Below the pieces are notes generated by a model. It was given only the letters and a program-made list of their open reading frames with translations, did no database searches and was not told the origin of the DNA. A DNA stretch of 6,618 bases from Acidobacteriota bacterium. GTDB lineage: Bacteria; Acidobacteriota; Vicinamibacteria; Fen-336. A program made the position numbers and the translations under genes. The stretch's first letter is position 1. Every line of letters begins with the position of its first letter. This document shows, piece after piece, positions 1-6,618 of this stretch. The stretch spans positions 3,903 to 10,520 of the forward strand of contig PMCG01000377.1 of assembly GCA_003155335.1 (NCBI GenBank), read 5' to 3'.

Positions 1-2274
1 CGCAACGCCAACCTCGCAGTCGAGGCGCGCGTCGACGACCTCCTGTCTCGCATGACGCTGGAGGAGAAAGTCGCGCAACTCACATCGGTCTGGCAGATGA
101 ACGTTCCGATCTCGGACGCGCAGGGCGTCTTCGCTCCCGAGAAGGCGAAGGAAGTCCTGAAGTACGGCATCGGCGAGATCTCGCGCCCGAGCGAGATCGG
201 CCCGGGCTCCGGTTTGCCGGCGCCTCTGACACGCGACCTGCCGGCCTCCGTGGCGTTCGTCAACGCTCTCCAGCGCTTTCTCGTCGAGAACACGCGCCTC
301 GGCATCCCGGCGATGTGCCACGAGGAGGCGCTGCACGGGCTGGCCGTGTCGGGCGCCACGAACTTCCCCACGCCGCTCGGCCTGGCCAGCTCCTGGGACC
401 CGGCGCTCGTCGAGCGCGTCATGACTGTCGCGGCGCGCGAGGCCCGAGCGCGCGGCATCACGCACGTGCTCTCGCCCGTGCTCGACTTGGCGCGCGATCC
501 CCGCTGGGGACGGACCGAGGAGACGTACGGCGAAGATCCCTACCTTGTCGGACGCATGGGGGTCGCGGCCATCCGCGGCTATCAAGGCAAGGACCTGCCG
601 CTCGGCGCCGAGCGGGTCTACGCGACCGCCAAGCACTTCGCCGGCCACGGCCCGCACGAAGGCGGCATCAACACGGCGCCGACGAGCTTTGGCGAACGTC
701 TCTTGCGCGAGCAGTACCTGCGGCCGTTCGAGACAGCGATCGCCGAGGCCCGGCCGGCGGCCATCATGCCCTCGTACAACGAGCTCGACGGCATTCCCTC
801 GCACAAGAACCGCTGGCTGCTCCAGCGTGTGCTGCGGGGCGAGTGGGGCTTTGACGGCCTGGTCGTCTCCGACTACTTCGGCATCTCCGAGATGAAAGAC
901 CGGCACAGCGTCGCGGCCACACTCGCCGACGCCGCGGCCCAGGCGCTCGATGCCGGCGTGGATCTCGAGCTGCCCTTCGGCGCGGCGTACGCCACGCTGG
1001 TCGAGCAGGTGCGTGCCGGCCGCGTCACGCAAGCTGCCGTCGACCGAGCAGTGGCGCGCGTGCTGCGGTTCAAGTTCCTGGCCGGCCTCTTCGAGAACCC
1101 CTACGCCGATCTGGGACGCGCACAGGCCGCGACGAATGCCGCGGAACACCGCACAGTTGCCCTCGAAGCCGCGCGCAAGGCGATCGTGCTCTTGAAGAAC
1201 GAGAAGAGCCTCTTGCCGCTCGACCGGACCAAGCTGCGCTCGATCGCGGTCATCGGACCCAACGCAAAGGGCGTTCACCTGGGCGGCTACAGCGCCCCAC
1301 GGGACGCGCACGGCGTCGACATCCTGGGCGGCGTCACCGAGAAGCTCGGGAGTGCGGTCAAGGTGCTCTACGCCGAGGGATGCCGCATCACCGAGGAGTG
1401 GCCTGACTGGTGGCGCGACAAGGTGACGCCAGGGGACCCGGTCAAGAATCGCCAGCGGATCGCCGAGGCCGTGGCTGTTGCCAAGCAAGCCGACGTCGCG
1501 TTGGTCGTGGTCGGCAGCAACGAGGAGACGTCGCGCGAGGCGTGGTCTGACGAGCATCTCGGTGACGCGAGCGACCTCGCTCTGACGGGACAGCAAGACG
1601 AGCTGGTGCGCGCCGTCGTCGCCACCGGCAAGCCGACGATCGTGCTGCTTCTCAACGGCCGGCCGTACGCGATCACGGAGATCGCGCAGTCCGTGCCGGC
1701 GATTCTTGAGGGCTGGTACCTGGGCGAAGAGGGAGGCCGCGCCGTCGCCGACGCGCTTTTCGGAGACGTCAACCCGAGTGGCAAGCTCCCGATCAGCATC
1801 CCCCGGACCGTGGGACAGGTCCCCGTCTACTACAGCCGCAAACCGAGCTCGTTCCGTTCCTATCTCTTCGGTGAACGCGGACCGCTCTACGCGTTCGGCC
1901 ATGGCTTGAGCTACACGACTTTCAAGATCGACAACCTGCGCATCGAGCCGGCGGCGATCGATCCCAAGGGCAAGACAACGGTGACGGTCGACGTCACGAA
2001 CAGCGGACAACGCGCGGGCGAGGACGTCGTCCAGCTCTACGTCCACGACCGCGTGGCCTCGTCCACGCGGCCGGTGAAGGAGCTGCGGGGTTTCGCGCGC
2101 GTCAGTCTGGCGCCGGGGGAGAAGCGGGCCGTCTCAATCCCGCTCAACGCTGAGAGCCTGTGGCTGCTCGACGACAACATGGTCCGCGTCGTCGAGCCGG
2201 GCGCGTTCGACATCATGGTCGGTGACAACTCAGTCGAGCTCGTCAAGGGAACGCTCGAAGTCGTTCCGCGCTAA
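1..2274 (+). CDS. Family 3 glycoside hydrolase (beta-glucosidase / beta-xylosidase type), 5' partial
   Basis: Hydrolyses terminal non-reducing beta-linked sugars (glucose or xylose) from oligosaccharides by the retaining mechanism. The reading frame is open from base 1, and the 17 codons before the first ATG (base 52) already match the family (RVDDLLSRMTLEEKVAQL), so the true start and any signal peptide lie upstream. Residues below count from the ATG at 52. The N-terminal TIM-barrel-like domain spans about 1-345, with RDPRWGRTEETYGEDP (148-163), KHFAGHG (194-200) and the nucleophile Asp274 in VVSDYFG. The second, alpha/beta sandwich domain spans about 375-620; Glu496 in SREAWSDEHLGD is the likely acid/base. 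A C-terminal fibronectin-III-like domain spans about 640-738. No PA14 insert is seen. The WPDWWRD stretch (450-456) and SREAWSDEH resemble GH3 proteins often annotated as beta-xylosidase or beta-glucosidase; exact specificity cannot be read from sequence. The gene lies 43 bases before the GH9 gene, suggesting an operon for beta-glucan use. Confidence 0.95.
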   Translation, partial: RNANLAVEARVDDLLSRMTLEEKVAQLTSVWQMNVPISDAQGVFAPEKAKEVLKYGIGEISRPSEIGPGSGLPAPLTRDLPASVAFVNALQRFLVENTRLGIPAMCHEEALHGLAVSGATNFPTPLGLASSWDPALVERVMTVAAREARARGITHVLSPVLDLARDPRWGRTEETYGEDPYLVGRMGVAAIRGYQGKDLPLGAERVYATAKHFAGHGPHEGGINTAPTSFGERLLREQYLRPFETAIAEARPAAIMPSYNELDGIPSHKNRWLLQRVLRGEWGFDGLVVSDYFGISEMKDRHSVAATLADAAAQALDAGVDLELPFGAAYATLVEQVRAGRVTQAAVDRAVARVLRFKFLAGLFENPYADLGRAQAATNAAEHRTVALEAARKAIVLLKNEKSLLPLDRTKLRSIAVIGPNAKGVHLGGYSAPRDAHGVDILGGVTEKLGSAVKVLYAEGCRITEEWPDWWRDKVTPGDPVKNRQRIAEAVAVAKQADVALVVVGSNEETSREAWSDEHLGDASDLALTGQQDELVRAVVATGKPTIVLLLNGRPYAITEIAQSVPAILEGWYLGEEGGRAVADALFGDVNPSGKLPISIPRTVGQVPVYYSRKPSSFRSYLFGERGPLYAFGHGLSYTTFKIDNLRIEPAAIDPKGKTTVTVDVTNSGQRAGEDVVQLYVHDRVASSTRPVKELRGFARVSLAPGEKRAVSIPLNAESLWLLDDNMVRVVEPGAFDIMVGDNSVELVKGTLEVVPR

Positions 2275-2300
2275 CGTCCTGATCTCTGGGATCCACGACC

Positions 2301-2317
2301 AGGAGCAGACAGGGAAG
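2301..2317 (+). promoter_or_regulatory. Ribosome binding site region of the GH9 gene
   Basis: AGGAG at 2301-2305 lies 12 bases before the ATG at 2318, a rather long spacing. A second purine run, AGGGAAG, directly abuts the start codon and is too close to be the main site. This signal plus the signal peptide that begins at 2318 decide the start in favour of 2318 over the GTG at 2222. Confidence 0.5.
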
Positions 2318-4015
2318 ATGAGTATCCAACGACAATGCTGGAAGGTCTCGAGCGGCGCGTTGCTCTGCTGGGCGGCGCTCGCAGTCGCCACCACGACGCG
2401 AGCTCAGACCCAGAAGTACCAACCCACCGCTGGCATTCGGGTCAACACCATCGGGTACCTTCCGGACTCCGCAAAGCGAGCGACCGTGGTGGGCACAGCG
2501 GCGGATGTCTCGAAGTTCAGCGTTGTGTCAGTCAAGACGGGTCAACCTGTCCACACCGGCGCTCTGGCGGCGCCGCGGTATCACCGCGACAGTGACGAGC
2601 AGGTGCGCACGGCCGACTTCTCCGCCTTCAAGACGCCGGGGGAGTACGTCTTGCGCGCCAAGGGCGTGCCCGACTCGCCGCCGTTCCGCATCGCCGCCGG
2701 CGTCTACAACGCTTCGCTGCGCCTCAACCTGCTCGGCTTCTACGGTCAGCGCTGCGGCGTGCCGGTGCGGCTGGAACACAACGGCATCGTCTACGAGAAG
2801 GCCGCCTGCCATCTGGAAGACGGCTATCTCGATTACTACGACCCGAAGCGTGCCGGGGAGCTCAAAGACGGAACCGGCGGCTGGCACGATGCCGGCGACT
2901 ACGGCAAGTACACCGTCAACGCAGCGTTTGCCACGGGGATCCTGCTGACGGCCTGGGAGCACTACGGAAGCCAACTGGCCAAGCTCAGGGCACCCATTCC
3001 CGAGAGCGGCGGCAGCCTGCCGGACTACCTGGCAGAGGTGAAGTTCAACCTCGACTGGCTCTTGAAGATGCAGTTCCCGGCCGGCCGCGTGTCCCACAAG
3101 CTCACGAGCCTGCGTTTCTGTCCGATGATCATGCCGAGCGAAGACAAGGAGAAGCGCTACTTCGTCTCGTGGAGCACGGAGGCCACCGCGGACCTCGCTG
3201 CTGTCGCGAGCCAGGCCGCGCGCGTCTATCGTCCCTTTGACACTGCCTATGCGGACAAGTGCCAGGCTGCTGCGCAGAAGGCCATGGACGCCATACGCAA
3301 TGAGTGGGAGGACGTGCGGCCAGACCAGAGCGCCTTTCACACGGGGGCCTACCTGCGTGCGGCGGACAGCGACCGAATATGGGCGCTCGTGGAGTATTGG
3401 GAGAACACAGGCGACGAGAACGTGCAGAAGCGCGTCGAGCGGCGCCTGATGGGCGACCGGCTGGCGGTCGACGTGGATTGGGACTGGGGCGAGGGCAACA
3501 ACCTGGGTGTCTACACGTACCTCTTGTCGATGAAGAAGCGGGACCCGGCGGTCGTGGCTGCCGTGAAGGAGGATCTGATCGCGGTTGCTGACCGCATCGT
3601 GCGTCAGCACGATCGCCACGGATACGGCCGTGGCCTGCGCAGCTACTACTGGGGCGCAAACGGCAGCCTCGCGCGTCTCGCGCTCAATCTCCTCATGGCG
3701 TACCGTCTGACCGGCGATCGACGCTACCTCGATGTCGTGGTGGATCAGCTCGCGTACCTCTACGGCCGCAATCCCTATGGCCGCTCCTTTGTCACGGGCG
3801 AGGGCTACGACCCACCCAAGTTCCCTCATCACCGACCTTCGGCTGCTGACGGCATTGAAACGCCTTGGCCGGGCCATCTCGTGGGAGGTGGGCATCCGAC
3901 CGAATTGGATTGGCAGGACGTCACCGCGAGCGCTCCGACCAATGAGGTGGCAATCAACTGGGACGCGTCGCTTGCCTATGCCCTGGCCGCCTTCTACGAT
4001 CCGAACGCGCGCTAG
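2318..4015 (+). CDS. Secreted family 9 glycoside hydrolase (cellulase / beta-1,4-glucanase) with CelD_N domain
   Basis: Inverting hydrolase of beta-1,4-glucan (cellulose, mixed-linkage glucan or possibly xyloglucan), acting after export. The protein is 565 residues. An N-terminal signal peptide covers about 1-29 (basic start, hydrophobic GALLCWAALAVA, likely cleavage after TRA). An Ig-like CelD_N domain follows at about 38-125 (IRVNTIGYLPDSAKRATVV is its typical opening), then the (alpha/alpha)6 catalytic domain at about 130-562. GGWHDAGDYGKY (188-198) carries the catalytic base pair Asp191/Asp194; PHHR (503-506) is the conserved His/Arg subsite; TNEVAINW (541-548) carries the proton donor Glu543. 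All expected catalytic residues are present. There is no carbohydrate-binding module, dockerin or sorting tail, so it is a compact free enzyme. The frame extends upstream to a GTG at 2222, but that would bury the signal peptide behind 32 unrelated polar residues and overlap the GH3 gene. The 43-base gap to the GH3 stop points to co-transcription. Substrate preference is inferred only from family. Confidence 0.95.
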   Translation: MSIQRQCWKVSSGALLCWAALAVATTTRAQTQKYQPTAGIRVNTIGYLPDSAKRATVVGTAADVSKFSVVSVKTGQPVHTGALAAPRYHRDSDEQVRTADFSAFKTPGEYVLRAKGVPDSPPFRIAAGVYNASLRLNLLGFYGQRCGVPVRLEHNGIVYEKAACHLEDGYLDYYDPKRAGELKDGTGGWHDAGDYGKYTVNAAFATGILLTAWEHYGSQLAKLRAPIPESGGSLPDYLAEVKFNLDWLLKMQFPAGRVSHKLTSLRFCPMIMPSEDKEKRYFVSWSTEATADLAAVASQAARVYRPFDTAYADKCQAAAQKAMDAIRNEWEDVRPDQSAFHTGAYLRAADSDRIWALVEYWENTGDENVQKRVERRLMGDRLAVDVDWDWGEGNNLGVYTYLLSMKKRDPAVVAAVKEDLIAVADRIVRQHDRHGYGRGLRSYYWGANGSLARLALNLLMAYRLTGDRRYLDVVVDQLAYLYGRNPYGRSFVTGEGYDPPKFPHHRPSAADGIETPWPGHLVGGGHPTELDWQDVTASAPTNEVAINWDASLAYALAAFYDPNAR

Positions 4016-4058
4016 TGCAGTCCAGCTCGCACCTGTCGCAAAGGCGGCGGTGCGCATT

Positions 4059-4067
4059 GGGGAAGAG
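4059..4067 (+). promoter_or_regulatory. Ribosome binding site of the GT39-like gene
   Basis: GGGGAAGAG lies just ahead of the ATG at 4070, giving a purine-rich Shine-Dalgarno-like sequence. I see no clear -35/-10 promoter in the 54 bases between the GH9 stop and this start, so the gene may be read through from the GH9 transcript. Confidence 0.5.
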
Positions 4068-4069
4068 CA

Positions 4070-5965
4070 ATGAGACAGGACTCTGCTCATTCAATTGCGG
4101 CCGTTGTATTGCTTGTCTTCATGGGGGTGCTGGCAGGCGGGGCCGCCCTGCGCGAGTCCGCCACCTTCGACGAGGTCGCGCATATCGGCGCCGGGGTGAG
4201 CGCTCTGCAGAAGCTCGATCTGCGCATGAACCCAGAGCATCCGCCGTTGCCGAAGGTACTGGCGGCAGTGCCGCTGGTTGTGCGAGGCACGCGCGCCGAC
4301 TATTCCAGCATTGAGTGGACGATCAGCCGCATGCCCTTCCACGCCTTCCTGGGGGAGTGGGTCTTCGGCGACTGGCTGCTGAACAAGTGGAACGACCCGG
4401 TGACGACGCTGGCCTGGGCCCGGCTGCCCATGCTGCTGCTCACGCTGGTTCTGGGCTGGGTGGTGTACGTGTGCGGCAGGCGGCTGGGGGGCGGCTGGGG
4501 CGGACTGCTGTCGCTCAGCGTGTACGTGAGCCTGCCAGCGTTCCTCGCCTTTGGCCCGCTGGTGCACACCGACCTCGCGATCACTTTGTTCTCGCTCTTG
4601 ACGGTGTGGAGCTTCGCAGGTCTCTACCGCGACCCCGGCCGCAAGCAGGTCTGGGTGTTCGCCGCTTGCCTGGCCGGGGCGCTGCTCTCGAAGTTCACTG
4701 GTGGCCTTCTCTTCCTCGTCTTTCCCGCGTTTGCCCTGAGCGCGCGCTGGCGGCCCCTGCCTGGCCAGCCCGCGGAAAAGGCCGAGGCCCGCGCCTGGCG
4801 AAAGGCGCGCTGGCGCGCGACGCTCCGGGGCGTCTTCTGGGCCTGGCTGATGGTCTACGCGTTCTACTTCGTCTTCTCAGTGAGGCAGCCGCTGGAGGTG
4901 CTGCACCACATTCCCGGCGGCGCGGCGCTCGATCCTCTGCGGCGATTGCTCATGCCGCTCTGGATCTACCTGCTCGGCATCTTGCTGGTGCTGATGATGG
5001 GCAGCCGGCCGTGCTTCCTCTTGGGCCACGCCTACTCGCATGGCGTCTGGTTCTACTTCCCGGTGCTGTTCCTGCTGAAGTCGCCGCTGGGCTTCCTCGG
5101 CCTGCTCGCGCTGGCGCTGACTGTTTGGCTGATCGCGCGGCGTAAGCGGGATGTAGCGACGCCGAGGTTGATTCCGGCGTCCGAGGCGCCGCACTGGCGG
5201 GCCCTCTGGGTTTCGCTGGCGGTGATGGTGGCCGCGTGCCTCGCGAGCCGGGTCAGCATCAGCATTCGCCACTTCAGCGTGCCGCTGATCCTCCTAATCC
5301 TGCTGCTGGCGCCGCTGCCCGCGATGCTCGGAAGGCTCAAAGGCTCGATGCCTCGCACGGCGCGCGCGCTGCAAGCGTTGACCGCGGTGTTGGCCGCCAG
5401 CTGCCTGTTCACTGCCGTGTGGGCGTTTCCCTACTATTTCCCGTACCTCGGGCCGCTGGGCCTCGGCCGGCCGGCCTACACCTTGGTCGCCGATTCCAAC
5501 GTCGACTGGAACCAGGCGCTTCCCGACGTCAGGGCATTCGCGCAGCAGCGCGGCCTCACTGATGTCCCTTTGGACATGTACGGGTTCACTGACCCGACAG
5601 TGACGATTCCTCACGCGCGCCTGTGGAATTGCCAGACGCCCCAGGAAGCCGATCGCGGACTCTGGGTCGTGGTGTCCGCGAACATGATTCTCGACGACCA
5701 CAACTGCACCTGGCTCCTGAGCCATCCGCATGAGGCAGTGGCAGGTGGTGCCATGTACGCGGTGCACCTCCCGGCGGACATTCCACCTGCTGGCAGCCCG
5801 GGTGGCCCGCCGCTGCCCTCCCAGATGCGCCAGTTCGCCGGGGCGCCCGGTGGCCTCGACGTGCGCACATTGTTCCGGGAGCTCTCGGACCAGCCGGACA
5901 AGATTCCGGCGGCGATCGAGAAATTCAAGGCAGACGCCGAGAAACAGCAGGCGAAATCCAAGTAG
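4070..5965 (+). CDS. GT39/ArnT-like integral membrane glycosyltransferase (GT-C fold)
   Basis: Predicted to transfer a sugar from a polyprenyl-phosphate carrier to an acceptor on the outer face of the inner membrane, as known for the PMT/ArnT class. It is 631 residues, within the usual range. About 11-12 hydrophobic segments are visible, near 8-27, 119-135, 145-163, 167-186, 195-219, 254-271, 295-312, 326-336, 338-356, 378-394, 403-420 and 432-455. The first periplasmic loop has ATFDEVAH (31-38); Asp34/Glu35 is the expected GT-C acidic catalytic motif. NPEHPPLPK (54-62) is characteristic of this bacterial group, and HTD (166-168) is a second acidic site. An RH motif (400-401) and SNVDWNQ (476-482) open a soluble C-terminal region of about 170 residues ending in a Pro/Gly-rich stretch and a Lys-rich tail. 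Acceptor and sugar are unknown; no sugar-nucleotide or lipid-carrier genes are nearby. The start is supported by a purine-rich ribosome binding site. It may share the GH3-GH9 transcript, but a functional link is not evident. Confidence 0.88.
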   Translation: MRQDSAHSIAAVVLLVFMGVLAGGAALRESATFDEVAHIGAGVSALQKLDLRMNPEHPPLPKVLAAVPLVVRGTRADYSSIEWTISRMPFHAFLGEWVFGDWLLNKWNDPVTTLAWARLPMLLLTLVLGWVVYVCGRRLGGGWGGLLSLSVYVSLPAFLAFGPLVHTDLAITLFSLLTVWSFAGLYRDPGRKQVWVFAACLAGALLSKFTGGLLFLVFPAFALSARWRPLPGQPAEKAEARAWRKARWRATLRGVFWAWLMVYAFYFVFSVRQPLEVLHHIPGGAALDPLRRLLMPLWIYLLGILLVLMMGSRPCFLLGHAYSHGVWFYFPVLFLLKSPLGFLGLLALALTVWLIARRKRDVATPRLIPASEAPHWRALWVSLAVMVAACLASRVSISIRHFSVPLILLILLLAPLPAMLGRLKGSMPRTARALQALTAVLAASCLFTAVWAFPYYFPYLGPLGLGRPAYTLVADSNVDWNQALPDVRAFAQQRGLTDVPLDMYGFTDPTVTIPHARLWNCQTPQEADRGLWVVVSANMILDDHNCTWLLSHPHEAVAGGAMYAVHLPADIPPAGSPGGPPLPSQMRQFAGAPGGLDVRTLFRELSDQPDKIPAAIEKFKADAEKQQAKSK

Positions 5966-5969
5966 CCCA

Positions 5970-5993
5970 CCGGCCGCTGCTGCGCGCGGCCGG
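5970..5993. terminator. GC-rich hairpin between convergent genes, possible terminator
   Basis: An 8-bp perfect stem (CCGGCCGC at 5970-5977 with GCGGCCGG at 5986-5993) encloses an 8-base loop. It begins 4 bases after the glycosyltransferase stop codon, inside the 84-base gap between two converging genes, where a terminator is expected. No T tract follows on the plus strand (a G-rich run does) and only a weak T-containing stretch follows on the minus strand. It is therefore not a canonical intrinsic terminator; a Rho-dependent end or mere GC coincidence is possible. Confidence 0.35.
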
Positions 5994-6018
5994 GCGCGGG
6001 GGGAGTGGAAAGGCGCTC

Positions 6019-6033
6019 ACCGCCCGCAGCGGT
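6019..6033. repeat. Small inverted repeat in the convergent gap
   Basis: A 5-bp stem (ACCGC / GCGGT) with a 5-base loop lies 17 bases past the stop of the minus-strand gene. A competing pairing (CACCG 6018-6022 with CGGTG 6035-6039) overlaps it. It is short and could be chance in GC-rich DNA; it may help end the minus-strand transcript. The rest of the 84-base gap shows nothing else. Confidence 0.2.
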
Positions 6034-6049
6034 TCGGTGCAGGTGGCAG

Positions 6050-6618
6050 TCAGGGCGTCGGCGGCTTGGCCGTGGCCTGCGCAGCCAGCTCGCGGATGGT
6101 CTCGGCTGGCATGATGACCGGCTGCATCAGATCGAGCATGTCGCGCAGTCCGCCGTAGCTGCCGGCCTGCTCGGGCGCGCGCTTCATCACGACCAGGCCG
6201 ACGACCTGGCCGGCCGCGTTGAACGCCGGGCAGCCCAGGCTGCGCAGGCCGGTCACCAGGTCGACCGCCGCCAGCCGCCGGGGCTTGGTCAGCACAGCCT
6301 GGACCTTGCCGAGCGCGACCGCCACCTCGCGGCTGTGCATCTTCCCGAGGAGGTAGATTTGAATGACGTCATCCAGCCGTTGCAGGGTCGCGTCGCCGTC
6401 GAACGCGACGTACGGCAGCGCGAGCCCCTGCTCTTCGGGCATGACGAACGCCAGATCGAGATCGCGATCGCGCAGCACGAAGTGCGCGGCCAGCTCGCGC
6501 CCGTCCTGAAGCACCAGCTTTGTATCCGTGATGTCGGTCTCGATGTTGGCGCTCTTGGGTGAAGCTCGCCCCGAAGGATCGCCGCTCATGTCGGAGACGA
6601 CCGTCAGCCCTGAAGGCA
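6050..6618 (-). CDS. Trypsin/HtrA-like (S1C-type) domain protein, apparently lacking catalytic His and Ser, 5' partial
   Basis: The minus-strand frame ends in TGA at 6052-6050 and is open to the right edge, so the start is outside the window. The in-frame ATG at 6589 is preceded by PSGLTVVSD, which fits the strand before the HtrA catalytic His, and is therefore probably internal. Counting from that Met, KLVLQDGRELAAHFVLRD (24-41) matches the HtrA 'DGRE' beta-hairpin, and DLDLAFV (43-49) puts Asp45 at the catalytic Asp position. GCPAFNAAGQVVGLVV (119-134) matches the strand-turn-strand after the catalytic Ser. The His site (TNNHV in HtrA) is replaced by a VVSDMSG stretch, and the GNSGG serine motif reads RSLGC (116-120), with Leu118 at the Ser position. 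It is probably a non-catalytic fold used for binding or scaffolding. No PDZ domain follows; the C-terminus ends in a short Ala/Pro tail. It converges on the glycosyltransferase gene with an 84-base gap and is transcribed independently of the plus-strand genes. Fold assignment rests on motif resemblance only. Confidence 0.65.
   Translation of the reverse strand, partial: PSGLTVVSDMSGDPSGRASPKSANIETDITDTKLVLQDGRELAAHFVLRDRDLDLAFVMPEEQGLALPYVAFDGDATLQRLDDVIQIYLLGKMHSREVAVALGKVQAVLTKPRRLAAVDLVTGLRSLGCPAFNAAGQVVGLVVMKRAPEQAGSYGGLRDMLDLMQPVIMPAETIRELAAQATAKPPTP

Noticed and set aside
52..54. ATG at 52 as the true start of the GH3 gene
   Set aside because: The frame is open to base 1 and the preceding codons encode family-conserved residues (VDDLLSR), so this Met is internal.
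2222..2317. Upstream GTG start that would extend the GH9 protein by 32 residues
   Set aside because: The extension is polar, overlaps the GH3 coding end, and would place the signal peptide internally. The ATG at 2318 has a nearby Shine-Dalgarno-like sequence and gives a normal signal peptide.
2318..2374. Possible lipoprotein signal in the GH9 leader (Cys17 after hydrophobic residues)
   Set aside because: The residues before Cys are Ala-Leu-Leu, which do not fit a lipobox needing a small residue at -1, and a normal signal peptidase I site follows at TRA.
2528..4090. Long open frame on the minus strand opposite the GH9 gene (520 codons)
   Set aside because: It lies fully antisense to a gene with complete GH9 catalytic motifs. 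The translation shows no recognisable domain and is rich in Arg, Val, Ala and His, as expected from the reverse of GC-biased codons.
4087..5412. Several minus-strand and alternative-frame open frames within the glycosyltransferase gene
   Set aside because: They overlap a gene with clear membrane segments and family motifs, have no recognisable domains, and lack convincing ribosome binding sites; they are by-products of high GC content.
6005..6562. Plus-strand open frame opposite the HtrA-like gene (185 codons)
   Set aside because: Its translation is rich in Gln, Arg, Asp and His without a recognisable domain, whereas the minus-strand frame shows the protease-fold motifs and stays open to the window edge.

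Overview
The window is GC-rich and densely coded, with strong third-position G/C bias and gaps of only 43, 54 and 84 bases. No rRNA, tRNA, CRISPR array, insertion sequence or phage gene is visible. The gene content is a GH3/GH9 pair, a large GT39-like membrane glycosyltransferase and an HtrA-like but apparently non-catalytic serine-protease fold. Together with the GC content this fits a free-living, soil-type heterotroph such as an Acidobacteriota member, or perhaps a planctomycete or verrucomicrobial relative. That assignment is an inference from general style; there is no marker gene.

Layout: (1) bases 1-2274, plus strand, hold a family 3 glycoside hydrolase whose 5' end lies outside the window. 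(2) Bases 2318-4015, plus strand, hold a secreted family 9 glycoside hydrolase with an N-terminal Ig-like (CelD_N) domain. (3) Bases 4070-5965, plus strand, hold a polytopic GT-C type glycosyltransferase with a C-terminal soluble region. (4) Bases 6050-6618, minus strand, hold the 3' part of a trypsin/HtrA-like protein that converges on the first three and runs off the right edge.

The GH3 and GH9 genes are very probably co-transcribed and form a simple beta-glucan pathway. The exported GH9 would cleave cellulose or mixed-linkage/xyloglucan-type beta-1,4-glucan internally or processively, and the GH3 would remove sugars from the ends of the resulting oligosaccharides. The glycosyltransferase follows after 54 bases with its own ribosome binding site. 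It could share the transcript, but its predicted role (lipid-linked sugar transfer at the membrane) is not obviously tied to polysaccharide breakdown.

I found no convincing undescribed system. The observation most worth following is the protease-like protein at the right edge, which keeps the fold signature and the catalytic Asp position but appears to lack both the catalytic His and Ser.
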